Shown: positions 7,313-14,908 of the stretch, one piece after another
How the letters are laid out: the number at the start of each line of letters is the position of its first letter
How positions within the stretch are numbered: position 1 is the stretch's first letter
Source of the DNA: an uncultured Aliarcobacter sp.
GTDB lineage: Bacteria > Campylobacterota > Campylobacteria > Campylobacterales > Arcobacteraceae
Direction: 5' to 3'
DNA length: 17,638 bases
Assembly (NCBI GenBank): GCA_947629065.1
Contig: CANRCH010000017.1
Coordinates: forward strand, 1-17,638
Notes under the pieces: model-generated
The model's database searches: none
Told to the model about the DNA's origin: nothing
Seen by the model: only the letters and a program-made list of their open reading frames with translations
Program-made: the position numbers and the translations under genes

Positions 7313-8239
7313 TTACTCTTCATATAAGTAAAGACCAGAACTTAAATATCTCTCTCCTGTATCGCACAGTATTGTAACTATTGTTTTACCTTTATTCTCT
7401 GGTCTTTGTGCAATTATTTTTGCTGCTAATGCATTTGCACCTGAAGAAACTCCTACTAAAAGTCCCTCATTTTGTGCTAAAGATCTTGCACTTTCAATTG
7501 CATCGTCATTGTCTATTTGAACTACTTCATCAATTTGTTTTGTATTTAAAACATCTGGAATAAATCCAGCTCCAATTCCTTGAATTTTATGAGGTCCAGG
7601 GTTTCCACCACTTAAAACAGGACTTGCTTTTGGTTCAACTGCGATTACTTTTATGTTTGGATTATGTGCTTTTAAAACTTCACCAACTCCTGTTAATGTT
7701 CCACCTGTTCCAACACCTGCTATAAAAATATCAATTTTACCGTCTGTATCTTTTAAAATCTCTTGTGCTGTTGTTTCTCTATGGATTGCAGGGTTTGCTG
7801 GGTTTTGGAATTGTTGTAAAATTATTGAACCTGTAATCTCTGCATTTAATTCTTGTGCTTTTTCAATAGCACCTTTCATTCCTTTTTCAGCAGGAGTTAA
7901 TTCAAGTCTAGCTCCAAGTGCTACAAGAAGTTTTCTTCTTTCAAGGCTCATTGATGCTGGCATTACAAGAATTAATTTAAGTCCAAGTGCTGAACAAACA
8001 GATGCTAATGCAATTCCTGTATTTCCACTTGTTGGCTCTATAATTGTAGAGTTTGTATTTATTTTTCCTTCAGCTAATGCAACTTTAACCATATTTACAC
8101 CAATTCTATCTTTTACGCTAGAACTTGGATTCATAAATTCACATTTTCCTAAAACTGTAGCTCCACTTTCACTTGCTTGTTTTAATTTTACAAGTGGAGT
8201 ATTTCCTATTAATTCTGTTATATTTTCTGCATATTTCAT
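7313..8239 (-). CDS. cysK: Cysteine synthase (O-acetylserine sulfhydrylase)
   Basis: Forms cysteine from O-acetylserine and sulfide with PLP. The 308-residue fold-type II enzyme has the N-terminal IGNTPLVKL motif, the PLP lysine K43 in SSSVKDRIG, the substrate loop TSGNTGI at 70-76, the phosphate-binding GTGGTLTG loop and the SSGANALAA segment near the end. The length and motif order are those of CysK. Its lysine motif begins NPSSSVKDR where NPGGSVKDR is more common. A strong AGAGG ribosome site precedes the ATG at 8237-8239. It sits directly downstream of an Rrf2 regulator; in Bacillus, CysK is a co-repressor of the Rrf2 protein CymR, so a regulatory second role is plausible. Confidence 0.96.
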   Translation of the reverse strand: MKYAENITELIGNTPLVKLKQASESGATVLGKCEFMNPSSSVKDRIGVNMVKVALAEGKINTNSTIIEPTSGNTGIALASVCSALGLKLILVMPASMSLERRKLLVALGARLELTPAEKGMKGAIEKAQELNAEITGSIILQQFQNPANPAIHRETTAQEILKDTDGKIDIFIAGVGTGGTLTGVGEVLKAHNPNIKVIAVEPKASPVLSGGNPGPHKIQGIGAGFIPDVLNTKQIDEVVQIDNDDAIESARSLAQNEGLLVGVSSGANALAAKIIAQRPENKGKTIVTILCDTGERYLSSGLYLYEE

Positions 8240-8259
8240 CTCTTAAATTCCTCTTATTT

Positions 8260-8673
8260 TTAAATATTATAATGTAAAAACTCGTTGTATCTCTCTTGAT
8301 ACTCATCTAATTTTGATAGATTAAAATCAAAGATTTTTTTCATTTTCTCTTTTGATTCATCAAAAAATAGATCTAATATTGGATTATTTACTTTTGAATC
8401 TGCTATTTTTAAATCATCTTCTAAAGCTACTAAAATATCCACCACTTTTATATCATCTGCACTTCTTGCTAAAAGGTAACCACCTCTGGCACCTCTTATA
8501 CTATTTACAAGACCAGCTCGTCTTAGTTTTCCTAAAAGCTGTTCTAAATAGTTTTGAGGTATATCTGCATTTGCCGAAATATCTCTTATTTGCATGGGAG
8601 TTTCATCTTTGTGTTTACTTAGCTCATACATAGCTTGTAAACCATAAACCCCCTTTGTCGAAATTAAAGGCAT
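8260..8673 (-). CDS. Rrf2-family transcriptional regulator, CymR-like
   Basis: A 137-residue winged-helix protein of the Rrf2 family. The N-terminus (STKGVYGLQAMYELSK) is typical, the helix-turn-helix spans about 28-52 (IRDISANADIPQNYLEQLLGKLR), and the wing is SIRGARGGYLLAR at 58-70. It contains no cysteine at all, so it cannot bind an Fe-S cluster as IscR or NsrR do. That makes it more like CymR, which senses cysteine status through CysK. It starts 9 bases after the upstream sulfhydrylase gene, with AAGGG overlapping that gene's stop codon, and is followed 20 bases later by cysK. It probably controls this operon, with the TAATCAA repeats around the promoter as candidate binding sites (inference). 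Confidence 0.9.
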   Translation of the reverse strand: MPLISTKGVYGLQAMYELSKHKDETPMQIRDISANADIPQNYLEQLLGKLRRAGLVNSIRGARGGYLLARSADDIKVVDILVALEDDLKIADSKVNNPILDLFFDESKEKMKKIFDFNLSKLDEYQERYNEFLHYNI

Positions 8674-8682
8674 CTTATACCC

Positions 8683-9951
8683 TTAATTTAAAGCTTGATT
8701 TAAATCTTCAATTAAATCAACTGTATCTTCAAGACCAATTGAAAGTCTGATTGTTGTTGGATTTACACCAGCTTTTTTTAACTCTTCTTCATTCATTTGA
8801 GAGTGTGTTGTTGATGCTGGGTGAACTATTAATGATTTACTATCTCCAATATTTACAACAACTGAGAAAAGTTTTGCACTATCAATTACTTTTTTAGCCT
8901 CTTCAAAACTCTCTACTTCAAATGATATTAAACCACTTGCAAGTCCATTTTTTAGATATTTTTGTGCTTTATCGTAGTATTTATCACCTTTTAACCCTGG
9001 ATAAGATACATTTTTTACTTTTGGATGTTTTTGTAAAAACTCTGCAACTTTTAAAGCATTGTTTGAGTGTTTTTCAACTCTTAGGCTTAAAGTCTCTAAG
9101 CTTTGAATTAAAAGCCATGAATTAAATGGTGCAGGAGTTGCTCCAATATCTCTTAGTAAAGATAATCTAGCTCTTAAACAAAAGTTTGGAAGAGGAACAT
9201 CTGTATAAACAAGCCCGTGATATGAAGCATCAGGAGTTGAAAAGTGTGGATATCTTGCACTATTCTTCTTGAAAAACTCTGCAAGATTATCTCTTTCAAC
9301 TATAACTCCACCTAAAGCTGTACCATTTCCACTTGTATATTTACTTGTTGAGTGAACAGAAATATCAACTCCCCAAGAAATTGGATTAAATAGTGCAGCA
9401 GTTGCAACTGTATTATCACAAATAGTTATAATTCCATATTTTTGTGCAATTTCTACAATCTCTTCAATAGCTGGAATTGCAATTTGTGGATTTGATAGTG
9501 ATTCAAAGAAAATTCCTTTTGTTTTATCATCAATTAGACTTTCTAAATCACTTGCGTCATCACTTTTAAAAGTTTTTACACTAATTCCAAATCTTTTTAG
9601 TGTAAAGTGAAACAGTGTAACACTTCCACCATAAAGCTTATCAGAGATTAAAATATTATCTCCAGCTTCAGCAATATTTGCAATTGCATAAAAAATTGCA
9701 CTTGCACCACTTGCAGTTACAAGTGCAGCTGCTCCATTTTCTAATTGTGCATATCTTTGCTCTAAAATATCGTTTGTAGGATTATTTAATCTTGTATAAA
9801 TTGGTCCTAATTCTTTTAAAGCAAATAGATTTGCTGCATGTTCACTATCTCTAAATGCATATGCAGTTGTTTGAGAAATTGGAACCGCCATCTCTCCATT
9901 TCCACTTTTTTTGTCATATCCAGTGTGGATTGCAATTGTATCTTTTTGCAT
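8683..9951 (-). CDS. metY: O-acetylhomoserine sulfhydrylase (homocysteine-forming)
   Basis: A 422-residue fold-type I PLP enzyme of the Cys/Met metabolism family. It has YTRLNNPT at 52-59, TASGASA at 79-85 (cofactor phosphate side), D179 in ICDNT and the PLP lysine K204 in HSTSKYTSG. The length and the NLFALKELGPIYTR segment fit O-acetylhomoserine aminocarboxypropyltransferase better than the shorter cystathionine gamma-synthases. The reaction is O-acetylhomoserine plus sulfide to homocysteine, feeding methionine synthesis. It is the first gene of the sulfur operon, has an AAAGGAT ribosome site before ATG 9949-9951, and lies under a consensus promoter. An O-succinylhomoserine-specific MetZ-type activity cannot be excluded from sequence alone. 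Confidence 0.92.
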   Translation of the reverse strand: MQKDTIAIHTGYDKKSGNGEMAVPISQTTAYAFRDSEHAANLFALKELGPIYTRLNNPTNDILEQRYAQLENGAAALVTASGASAIFYAIANIAEAGDNILISDKLYGGSVTLFHFTLKRFGISVKTFKSDDASDLESLIDDKTKGIFFESLSNPQIAIPAIEEIVEIAQKYGIITICDNTVATAALFNPISWGVDISVHSTSKYTSGNGTALGGVIVERDNLAEFFKKNSARYPHFSTPDASYHGLVYTDVPLPNFCLRARLSLLRDIGATPAPFNSWLLIQSLETLSLRVEKHSNNALKVAEFLQKHPKVKNVSYPGLKGDKYYDKAQKYLKNGLASGLISFEVESFEEAKKVIDSAKLFSVVVNIGDSKSLIVHPASTTHSQMNEEELKKAGVNPTTIRLSIGLEDTVDLIEDLNQALN

Positions 9952-9969
9952 TTTATTATCCTTTGTTTT

Positions 9970-10083
9970 TTAATCAAGTTTAAATCTATGTGGAATTATA
10001 TGTAATTTTTTTTTAAATGTCAAGTCTTTTAATCAAATTTATATAAATTACCTATAATCAAGGCTTTTAATTAAAGTTGATTA
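9970..10083. promoter_or_regulatory. Cluster of TAATCAA repeats around the sulfur-operon promoter
   Basis: TAATCAA occurs at 9971-9977, 10030-10036 and 10055-10061, and inverted (TTGATTA) at 10077-10083. The first copy sits in TTTAATCAAGTTTAAA, an imperfect palindrome just downstream of the predicted transcription start. These are candidate operator sites, perhaps for the Rrf2 regulator of the same operon. The region is very AT-rich, so some copies may be chance. Confidence 0.35.
9995..10023 (-). promoter_or_regulatory. Consensus sigma70 promoter of the sulfur operon
   Basis: Read on the minus strand, TTGACA (10023-10018) and TATAAT (10000-9995) are both exact consensus hexamers separated by exactly 17 bases. 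Transcription would start near 9988, giving a leader of about 37 bases, too short for a SAM riboswitch. Such a complete -35/-10 pair is uncommon in this bacterial group. A strong promoter of this kind suggests control by a repressor. Confidence 0.85.
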
Positions 10084-10109
10084 TTTTAATATACTTTATA
10101 AATATAGTA

Positions 10110-10115
10110 TATAAT
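10110..10115 (+). promoter_or_regulatory. Probable -10 box of the cupin gene
   Basis: TATAAT lies 40 bases before the proposed TTG start, with no evident -35 box. It faces away from the sulfur-operon promoter. Confidence 0.4.
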
Positions 10116-10155
10116 TGTTAAGTGTTCTTGTGTTAAAATACCATGAAATCACTAT

Positions 10156-10485
10156 TTGGAACAAAATTTGATAGAAAAATATAATATATTTGAAAAAATA
10201 GAAGTAGATAAAAAAGATGAACAATTTTTTGAAATTTTTAAAAATGATAAAATAAAAATAGAAAAAATAGTATCAAATGGTCAAAAATCCCAAAAAGATT
10301 TTTGGTATATTCAAGAACAAAGTGAATATATCTTACTTTTAAGTGGGTATGCAATTTTAGAGTTTGAAGATTTTGAAATAGAGTTAAAAAAAGGTGATTG
10401 TTTAAATATAGCAGCTTTACAAAAACATAGAGTAAAATTTACAAGTTTAGATGAAGCAACTATTTGGTTTGCAGTATTTTATTAA
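10156..10485 (+). CDS. Small cupin-domain protein
   Basis: A 109-residue single-domain protein with a beta-rich cupin pattern. It has WYIQEQSEYILLLSG at 50-64, which keeps the E(X)6G part of cupin motif 1 (E57, G64) but has no HXH. KKGDCLNIAALQKHRV at 78-93 corresponds to motif 2 with H91 kept and the usual proline missing, and it ends ATIWFAVFY. It resembles small stand-alone cupins of unknown function; a full metal site is not evident. There is no ATG in frame. TTG at 10156 is the first candidate start after an upstream stop, and a second TTG at 10168 has GGA seven bases upstream, so the true start is uncertain. It is monocistronic and ends at a hairpin shared with the convergent thioredoxin-like gene. 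Confidence 0.8.
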   Translation: MEQNLIEKYNIFEKIEVDKKDEQFFEIFKNDKIKIEKIVSNGQKSQKDFWYIQEQSEYILLLSGYAILEFEDFEIELKKGDCLNIAALQKHRVKFTSLDEATIWFAVFY

Positions 10486-10488
10486 AAT

Positions 10489-10520
10489 AACTTATGCACT
10501 TAAACTTAAATGCATAAGTT
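10489..10520. terminator. Hairpin between the convergent cupin and thioredoxin-like genes
   Basis: AACTTATGCA (10489-10498) pairs perfectly with TGCATAAGTT (10511-10520) around a 12-base loop, directly after the cupin stop codon. On the minus strand it is followed by ATTTTAAT. On the plus strand it is followed by A residues, so it is a better stem than terminator for the cupin transcript. Confidence 0.55.
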
Positions 10521-10546
10521 AAAAAGAGTAGCTTTTATTCAGCTAC
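10521..10546 (-). terminator. Intrinsic terminator at the 3' end of the thioredoxin-like gene
   Basis: On the minus strand GTAGCT and AGCTAC (plus positions 10541-10546 and 10528-10533) form a stem around a 7-base loop, followed by TC and T5. The structure overlaps the end of the coding sequence, stop codon included. Confidence 0.6.
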
Positions 10547-11551
10547 ATTTATATCAACACCAGCTTTTATAAGCTCTTCTTGTCTATCTCTTAAATAATC
10601 AAGATAAGAAACAGGATATTTAATATAATTTTTTCCACTTACATATCTTAAAACCTCTTTGAAGTGAAAGGGAAACAAAAGTGCATCAATTGTAGAGATT
10701 AGTTTTTTATTATCATAAAGTAAAATTCCAGGTCTATAATCAAGTTTAAGTCCATCAACCCAAGTTTTTATTGTTGTTTTTTTTCCTTCTGGAGTGATTA
10801 TCTCATCATTTGAATTTGCATCAACTCTAACAACTGTAAATTTACTAAACTCATCTTGCACATCTTTATTTGTTAAGATTTTATCGTGAAAATGTTCACA
10901 AGCACTACAGGACCCATCTTCAAAAATAATTGCAAGTGGAGTTGAAACTGTACTTAAATCTTTTATAGATTTAAACATAACATTTTCTTTAAATTTATAA
11001 AGCTCTTTTTTCTCAATTTTTGTTAAATATGAAACTAAATCATCTTTAAGATATGCTTTTGTTTGTACAAAATCTAAGATATATTTTAAATCACTACTAT
11101 TTCTATATCCATTTACTCTTGCAACTACCTCTTTTTTCTCATTGAAAAATAGTAAAGTTGGACTATATTGGATTTTTAGTTTTTCTGTTAGCTCTTTTTC
11201 TGTAATTGTATCACCATCAACCCAAGTAAGTTCTCTGCTTCCTTTTACATTTAGTTCAATTACATCAAAATACTGCTTTAGAAAATCACTTGTTTCATTT
11301 TTATCTTCAAAACTCTCTTTTAGCATTTTTGAACAGTATGGACAACCATCAAAATCCAAAAATATTAAAAAATGCTTATCATTTTCACTAGCTTCTTCAA
11401 TATCCTCAGCAATATCTAAAAAACTACTTTTAAACCAAGATGGAACTTCATGTTCACTAGCACCTATTACTTTTCCCTCTTTTGCATTTAATGAAATTGC
11501 AAAAAACAACACTATAAACAAAGATAAAATCTTTTTGAAATCTACCTTCAC
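10535..11551 (-). CDS. Exported tandem thioredoxin-fold protein
   Basis: A 338-residue protein with an N-terminal signal peptide (FKKILSLFIVLFFAISLNA, cleavage near residue 23) and two thioredoxin-like domains. The first has the CPYC motif at 70-73 and the cis-proline SPT at 130-132. The second has CSAC at 215-218 and the cis-proline RPG at 273-275. Both contain a WVDG insertion before the cis-proline, evidence that they arose by duplication. It resembles SoxW-type or other thioredoxin-fold periplasmic reductases, with a role in reducing disulfides or haem-related cysteines; no partner identifies the substrate. The start is GTG at 11549-11551, with AAAGGA upstream; an ATG two bases away runs into a stop. 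It diverges from ccoG, an oxidase-assembly gene, which hints at a respiratory link (inference). Confidence 0.85.
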   Translation of the reverse strand: MKVDFKKILSLFIVLFFAISLNAKEGKVIGASEHEVPSWFKSSFLDIAEDIEEASENDKHFLIFLDFDGCPYCSKMLKESFEDKNETSDFLKQYFDVIELNVKGSRELTWVDGDTITEKELTEKLKIQYSPTLLFFNEKKEVVARVNGYRNSSDLKYILDFVQTKAYLKDDLVSYLTKIEKKELYKFKENVMFKSIKDLSTVSTPLAIIFEDGSCSACEHFHDKILTNKDVQDEFSKFTVVRVDANSNDEIITPEGKKTTIKTWVDGLKLDYRPGILLYDNKKLISTIDALLFPFHFKEVLRYVSGKNYIKYPVSYLDYLRDRQEELIKAGVDINVAE

Positions 11552-11575
11552 ATAATTTCCTTTAAATAAATTTTA

Positions 11576-11596
11576 TTGATTTTAGTCAATTTTATA
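11576..11596 (-). promoter_or_regulatory. Promoter of the thioredoxin-like gene with an FNR/CRP-like palindrome
   Basis: The minus strand shows an extended -10 (TGCTATAAA, hexamer 11596-11591). Immediately downstream, over the expected transcription start, lies TTGATTTTAGTCAA (11576-11589). This differs from the FNR consensus TTGATNNNNATCAA at one base. A bound regulator at this position would repress this gene. Confidence 0.4.
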
Positions 11597-11717
11597 GCAA
11601 TTTTGCAAAGAAAAGAGAGATTTTATCAAAAGTTATAAAATAGTATTTCTTTTATATACATTTTTACAAAAAATGGTATTATTTTAAAAGAAAATTATAA
11701 AATAAGAAAATTAATGT

Positions 11718-11732
11718 ATAAGTAAAACTTAT
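11718..11732. promoter_or_regulatory. Small palindrome upstream of ccoG
   Basis: ATAAGT-AAA-ACTTAT is a perfect inverted repeat about 34 bases ahead of the ccoG -10 box. It is a possible operator, but equally a chance palindrome in AT-rich DNA. Confidence 0.25.
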
Positions 11733-11765
11733 CTTTTATTATGTTTAATATAAGCTTGTTTTATA

Positions 11766-11771
11766 TATAAT
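11766..11771 (+). promoter_or_regulatory. Probable -10 box of ccoG
   Basis: TATAAT at this position puts the transcription start near 11778. This supports translation from the ATG at 11800 rather than from the earlier in-frame TTG 11773 or ATG 11779. Confidence 0.45.
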
Positions 11772-11799
11772 TTTGAAAATGTCACAAAAGGTCACTAAT

Positions 11800-13182
11800 A
11801 TGAAAGAAAAAAATGAATTTTTAGACAAAATGCCCTATAGAAAAAGAAGATATATAGGTTATGCACTTGCAACTGTTTTTTCACTTGTACTACCATTTAT
11901 TCAAATAAATGGAAATCAAATATTCTTACTATCATTTGATAAAATGCAGTTTCACTTTTTTGGAACAGCTTTTGATATGCAAGAACTATATTTAATGCCG
12001 TTTTTACTAATGCTACTGTTTTTAGGAATATTTGCAGTTACTGCTATTGGTGGAAGGGCTTGGTGTGGATGGTCATGTCCACAAACAATATTTAGGGTTA
12101 TTTATAGAGATTTAATTGAATCAACTCTATTAAAACTAAGAAGAATAAAAAACAAACAAAAAGATCCAGATTTAAGTAAAACTGAAAATAAAATCAAAAA
12201 AGCAGTTGGTGTTTCTATTTGGTCGGTTTTATCTTTAGTTGCTGCATCTAACTTTATGTGGTTCTTTGTTCCACCACAAGATTTCTTTGCATATTTACAA
12301 AATCCAACAGAACATATGCTAATGATTGGTATTGTTTTATGTATTGCAGCATTTATTATATATGATGTAATTATCTTAAAAGAGGATTTTTGTGTATATA
12401 TCTGTCCATATTCAAGGGTTCAAAGTGTTTTATATGATAACAACACTTATCAAGCAATTTACTCAACACAAAGAGGTGGAAATATATACAATGAAAGCAA
12501 AGAAAAAGTTGTATGGAAAATAAAAGATTTACCAAATCCAGAAAATGAGTGTACAGCTTGTGAAGCCTGTGTTACAGTATGTCCAACGCATATTGATATA
12601 CGAAAAGGAATGCAATTAGAGTGTATTAACTGTTTAGAGTGTGTTGATGCTTGTACGACTGTTATGGGAAAACTAGGTAAGCCATCTCTTGTACAGTGGT
12701 CTAGTACAAATATAGTTGAAAATAATACTCCTACAAAAATGTTTAGAAAAAATACAATTATGTATTTTGTCGCACTTGCAATTACAATTGGACTTATGTT
12801 TGTAATGAGTGGAGAAAAAGAGTATATGCTTCTAAATGTAAATAAAGATACAGAACTTTATAAAGTAAAAGAAGGAAATCTTGTAACAAATAATTTCTTA
12901 CTGCTTTTCCAAAATACTGAGTCAAAACCACTTACTTATGAGTTAGAAATTGTTGATAATCCTGATATAAAAATCACAAGATTTGAACCATTTACTCTAA
13001 GTCCTGGAAAAATGGCAAAAAAAGTTGTAATTCTTGAAACAGATAAAAAACTGGTAGAGGATAATACAAGAGATACGCCAATTGCAATTACTTTAAAAGC
13101 TTTTGCAAAAGAGGAGCCTGAAAAAGTTGTAGTATATAGAAAAGCTACATTCTTCTATCCAAGACTAGATAAACTAAAATAA
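11800..13182 (+). CDS. ccoG: cbb3-type cytochrome oxidase accessory protein CcoG (FixG/RdxA)
   Basis: A membrane iron-sulfur protein needed for maturation of cbb3 cytochrome oxidase, where it is thought to reduce copper for delivery. Counting from the upstream TTG at 11773 (469 residues), it has a helix at about 28-46, another at 75-95, CGWSCP at 98-103, further helices at about 147-166 and 183-202, and CVYICPYSR at 207-215. A double [4Fe-4S] ferredoxin region follows (C260, C263, C266, C270 and C284, C287, C290, C294), then another helix at about 328-346 and a periplasmic immunoglobulin-like tail. I place the start at ATG 11800 (460 residues) because AAAAGG lies 8 bases upstream and the likely -10 box is at 11766. 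No cco structural genes or ccoS/ccoI are adjacent. It ends at a strong terminator. Confidence 0.94.
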   Translation: MKEKNEFLDKMPYRKRRYIGYALATVFSLVLPFIQINGNQIFLLSFDKMQFHFFGTAFDMQELYLMPFLLMLLFLGIFAVTAIGGRAWCGWSCPQTIFRVIYRDLIESTLLKLRRIKNKQKDPDLSKTENKIKKAVGVSIWSVLSLVAASNFMWFFVPPQDFFAYLQNPTEHMLMIGIVLCIAAFIIYDVIILKEDFCVYICPYSRVQSVLYDNNTYQAIYSTQRGGNIYNESKEKVVWKIKDLPNPENECTACEACVTVCPTHIDIRKGMQLECINCLECVDACTTVMGKLGKPSLVQWSSTNIVENNTPTKMFRKNTIMYFVALAITIGLMFVMSGEKEYMLLNVNKDTELYKVKEGNLVTNNFLLLFQNTESKPLTYELEIVDNPDIKITRFEPFTLSPGKMAKKVVILETDKKLVEDNTRDTPIAITLKAFAKEEPEKVVVYRKATFFYPRLDKLK

Positions 13183-13183
13183 G

Positions 13184-13212
13184 AAAAAGAGTGAATATTT
13201 CACTCTTTTTTT
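13184..13212 (+). terminator. Intrinsic terminator after ccoG
   Basis: GAGTGAA (13189-13195) pairs with TTCACTC (13199-13205) around a TAT loop. An A5 run before and a T7 run after extend the stem. It sits directly after the ccoG stop codon and could work in both directions. Confidence 0.9.
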
Positions 13213-13250
13213 AAATCAATTCTCAACAAAATTTCGATATCATATCAGCT

Positions 13251-13256
13251 TATAAT
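13251..13256 (+). promoter_or_regulatory. Probable -10 box of pyrG-recJ
   Basis: TATAAT 36 bases before the pyrG ATG, after the ccoG terminator. The ribosome site GGAG is at 13280-13283, 8 bases before the start. Confidence 0.5.
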
Positions 13257-13291
13257 TTTTTTAAATAATTAATTTTTATGGAGTATTTTTT

Positions 13292-14908
13292 ATGTCAAAA
13301 TTCATATTTGTAACGGGTGGAGTTCTAAGCTCACTAGGAAAAGGTATTACTGCATCTTCGATTGCAACTATATTAAAGCAATCAGGATTTAAAGTAAGTA
13401 TGTTAAAAATTGACCCGTATATAAATGTGGATCCAGGAACTATGAGTCCACTTGAACATGGTGAAGTTTTTGTAACAGCTGATGGTGCTGAAACTGACCT
13501 TGATTTAGGAAACTATGAGAGATTTTTAGATAGAAACTTAACAAGACAAAATAGTTTTACAACAGGGCAAGTTTATCAAAGTGTTATTAAAAGAGAAAGA
13601 GAAGGTGGATATTTAGGTAAAACAATTCAAGTTGTACCACATATTGTTGATGAGATAAAAGATAGAATTTTTACTGCTGCTGATGATAATGATTTTTTAA
13701 TTATTGAAATTGGTGGAACTGTTGGAGATATTGAAAGTTTACCATTTTTAGAAGCTATTAGATCAATAAGACACGAACTTCCAAAATCAAACACTATGAA
13801 TATTCATGTAAGTTTAGTTCCTTTTATAAAAGCAGCTGGTGAACTTAAAACAAAACCAACACAACACTCTGTTCAAGAGTTAAGAAGAATTGGAATCACT
13901 CCACATATGCTTGTATGTAGAACAGAACAAGAACTTCCAAAATCACTAAAAGACAAACTTGCACTTTCATGTGATATTGATAGAAATGCAGTTATTGAAG
14001 CAGGTGATGCAAAATCAATCTATCAAGTTCCTCTTCACTATATAAAAGAGGGAATTTTAACTCCATTATCTGAACACTTTAATATTAAAATAAAACCAAA
14101 TATGGAAAACTGGGATAGACTTGTAAAAAATATTTTAGTTCCACTTGATGAAGTAACAATTGCAATTGTTGGAAAATATATGGAATTAAAAGAGTCTTAT
14201 AAATCTTTAGTTGAATCTTTAATTCACGCAGGTGCACATTTAAATACAAAAATAAATATTCACTGGTGTGATAGTGAAAGAATAGAAGATTTAGGAGTTT
14301 ATGAAATTGTTGGAAATGTTGATGCAATTTTAGTTGCTGGTGGATTTGGTGCAAGAGGAGTTCAAGGTAAACTTGAAGCAATTAAATATGCAAGAGAAAA
14401 CAATATCACTTTCTTAGGAATTTGCCTTGGAATGCAACTAAGTGTTATTGAATATGCAAGAAATGTTTTAGGTCTTGAAGATGCAAACTCTATTGAGTTT
14501 GATGAAAATACATCAAATCCAATTATATATTTAATTGAAGAGTTTATAAATCAAAGTGGAAATAAAGAGCTAAGAACTACAAAATCTCCACTTGGTGGAA
14601 CAATGAGACTTGGAGAGTATCCATTTATTCCAGTAAAAGGAACAAAACTTCAAAAAGCTTATGGTGATGTAAAAGAGTATATGGAAAGACATAGACACAG
14701 ATATGAAGCAAATCCAAAATATAAAGAGTCTTTAGAAAAAGCTGGAATGATTGTAAGTGCTGAATCAAACGGACTTATTGAAGCAGTTGAGTTAAAAGAT
14801 CATCCTTGGTTTGTAGGAGTTCAATTCCACCCTGAATTTACTTCAAGACTTGAAACTCCAAATCCAATTATTTTAGATTTTGTAAAACAGGCAAATAAAC
14901 CTAAATAA
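13292..14908 (+). CDS. pyrG: CTP synthase
   Basis: Catalyses ATP-dependent amination of UTP to CTP with glutamine as nitrogen donor, the last step of pyrimidine nucleotide synthesis, in the cytoplasm. The 538-residue length is standard. The N-terminal synthase domain shows the P-loop region [10 protein letters not shown] at 14-23, [15 protein letters not shown] at 39-53 and [11 protein letters not shown] at 139-149. The C-terminal glutamine amidotransferase domain (about 290-535) has GGFGARG at 350-356, the nucleophile C378 in GICLGMQ, and the His/Glu pair H513 and E515 in QFHPE. Its TAA overlaps the ATG of recJ, so the two genes form one transcript. Confidence 0.98.
   Translation: MSKFIFVTGGVLSSLGKGITASSIATILKQSGFKVSMLKIDPYINVDPGTMSPLEHGEVFVTADGAETDLDLGNYERFLDRNLTRQNSFTTGQVYQSVIKREREGGYLGKTIQVVPHIVDEIKDRIFTAADDNDFLIIEIGGTVGDIESLPFLEAIRSIRHELPKSNTMNIHVSLVPFIKAAGELKTKPTQHSVQELRRIGITPHMLVCRTEQELPKSLKDKLALSCDIDRNAVIEAGDAKSIYQVPLHYIKEGILTPLSEHFNIKIKPNMENWDRLVKNILVPLDEVTIAIVGKYMELKESYKSLVESLIHAGAHLNTKINIHWCDSERIEDLGVYEIVGNVDAILVAGGFGARGVQGKLEAIKYARENNITFLGICLGMQLSVIEYARNVLGLEDANSIEFDENTSNPIIYLIEEFINQSGNKELRTTKSPLGGTMRLGEYPFIPVKGTKLQKAYGDVKEYMERHRHRYEANPKYKESLEKAGMIVSAESNGLIEAVELKDHPWFVGVQFHPEFTSRLETPNPIILDFVKQANKPK

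Noticed and set aside
7653..8246. Long plus-strand open frame (197 codons) opposite cysK
   Set aside because: It lies wholly antisense to a clear cysK, has a low-complexity composition from mirrored codons, no ribosome site and no recognisable motif.
9952..9988. SAM or other sulfur riboswitch ahead of metY
   Set aside because: With the promoter at 9995-10023 the leader is only about 37 bases and shows no suitable stems.
10143..10184. Short ATG-started frame (13 codons, MKSLFGTKFDRKI) at the start of the cupin gene
   Set aside because: No ribosome site, overlaps the cupin frame and has no leader-peptide features such as repeated cysteine or methionine codons.
11142..11555. Plus-strand open frame of 137 codons opposite the thioredoxin-like gene
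   Set aside because: Serine/phenylalanine-rich translation typical of the antisense of lysine/glutamate-rich coding sequence; the minus-strand gene has signal peptide and CXXC motifs.
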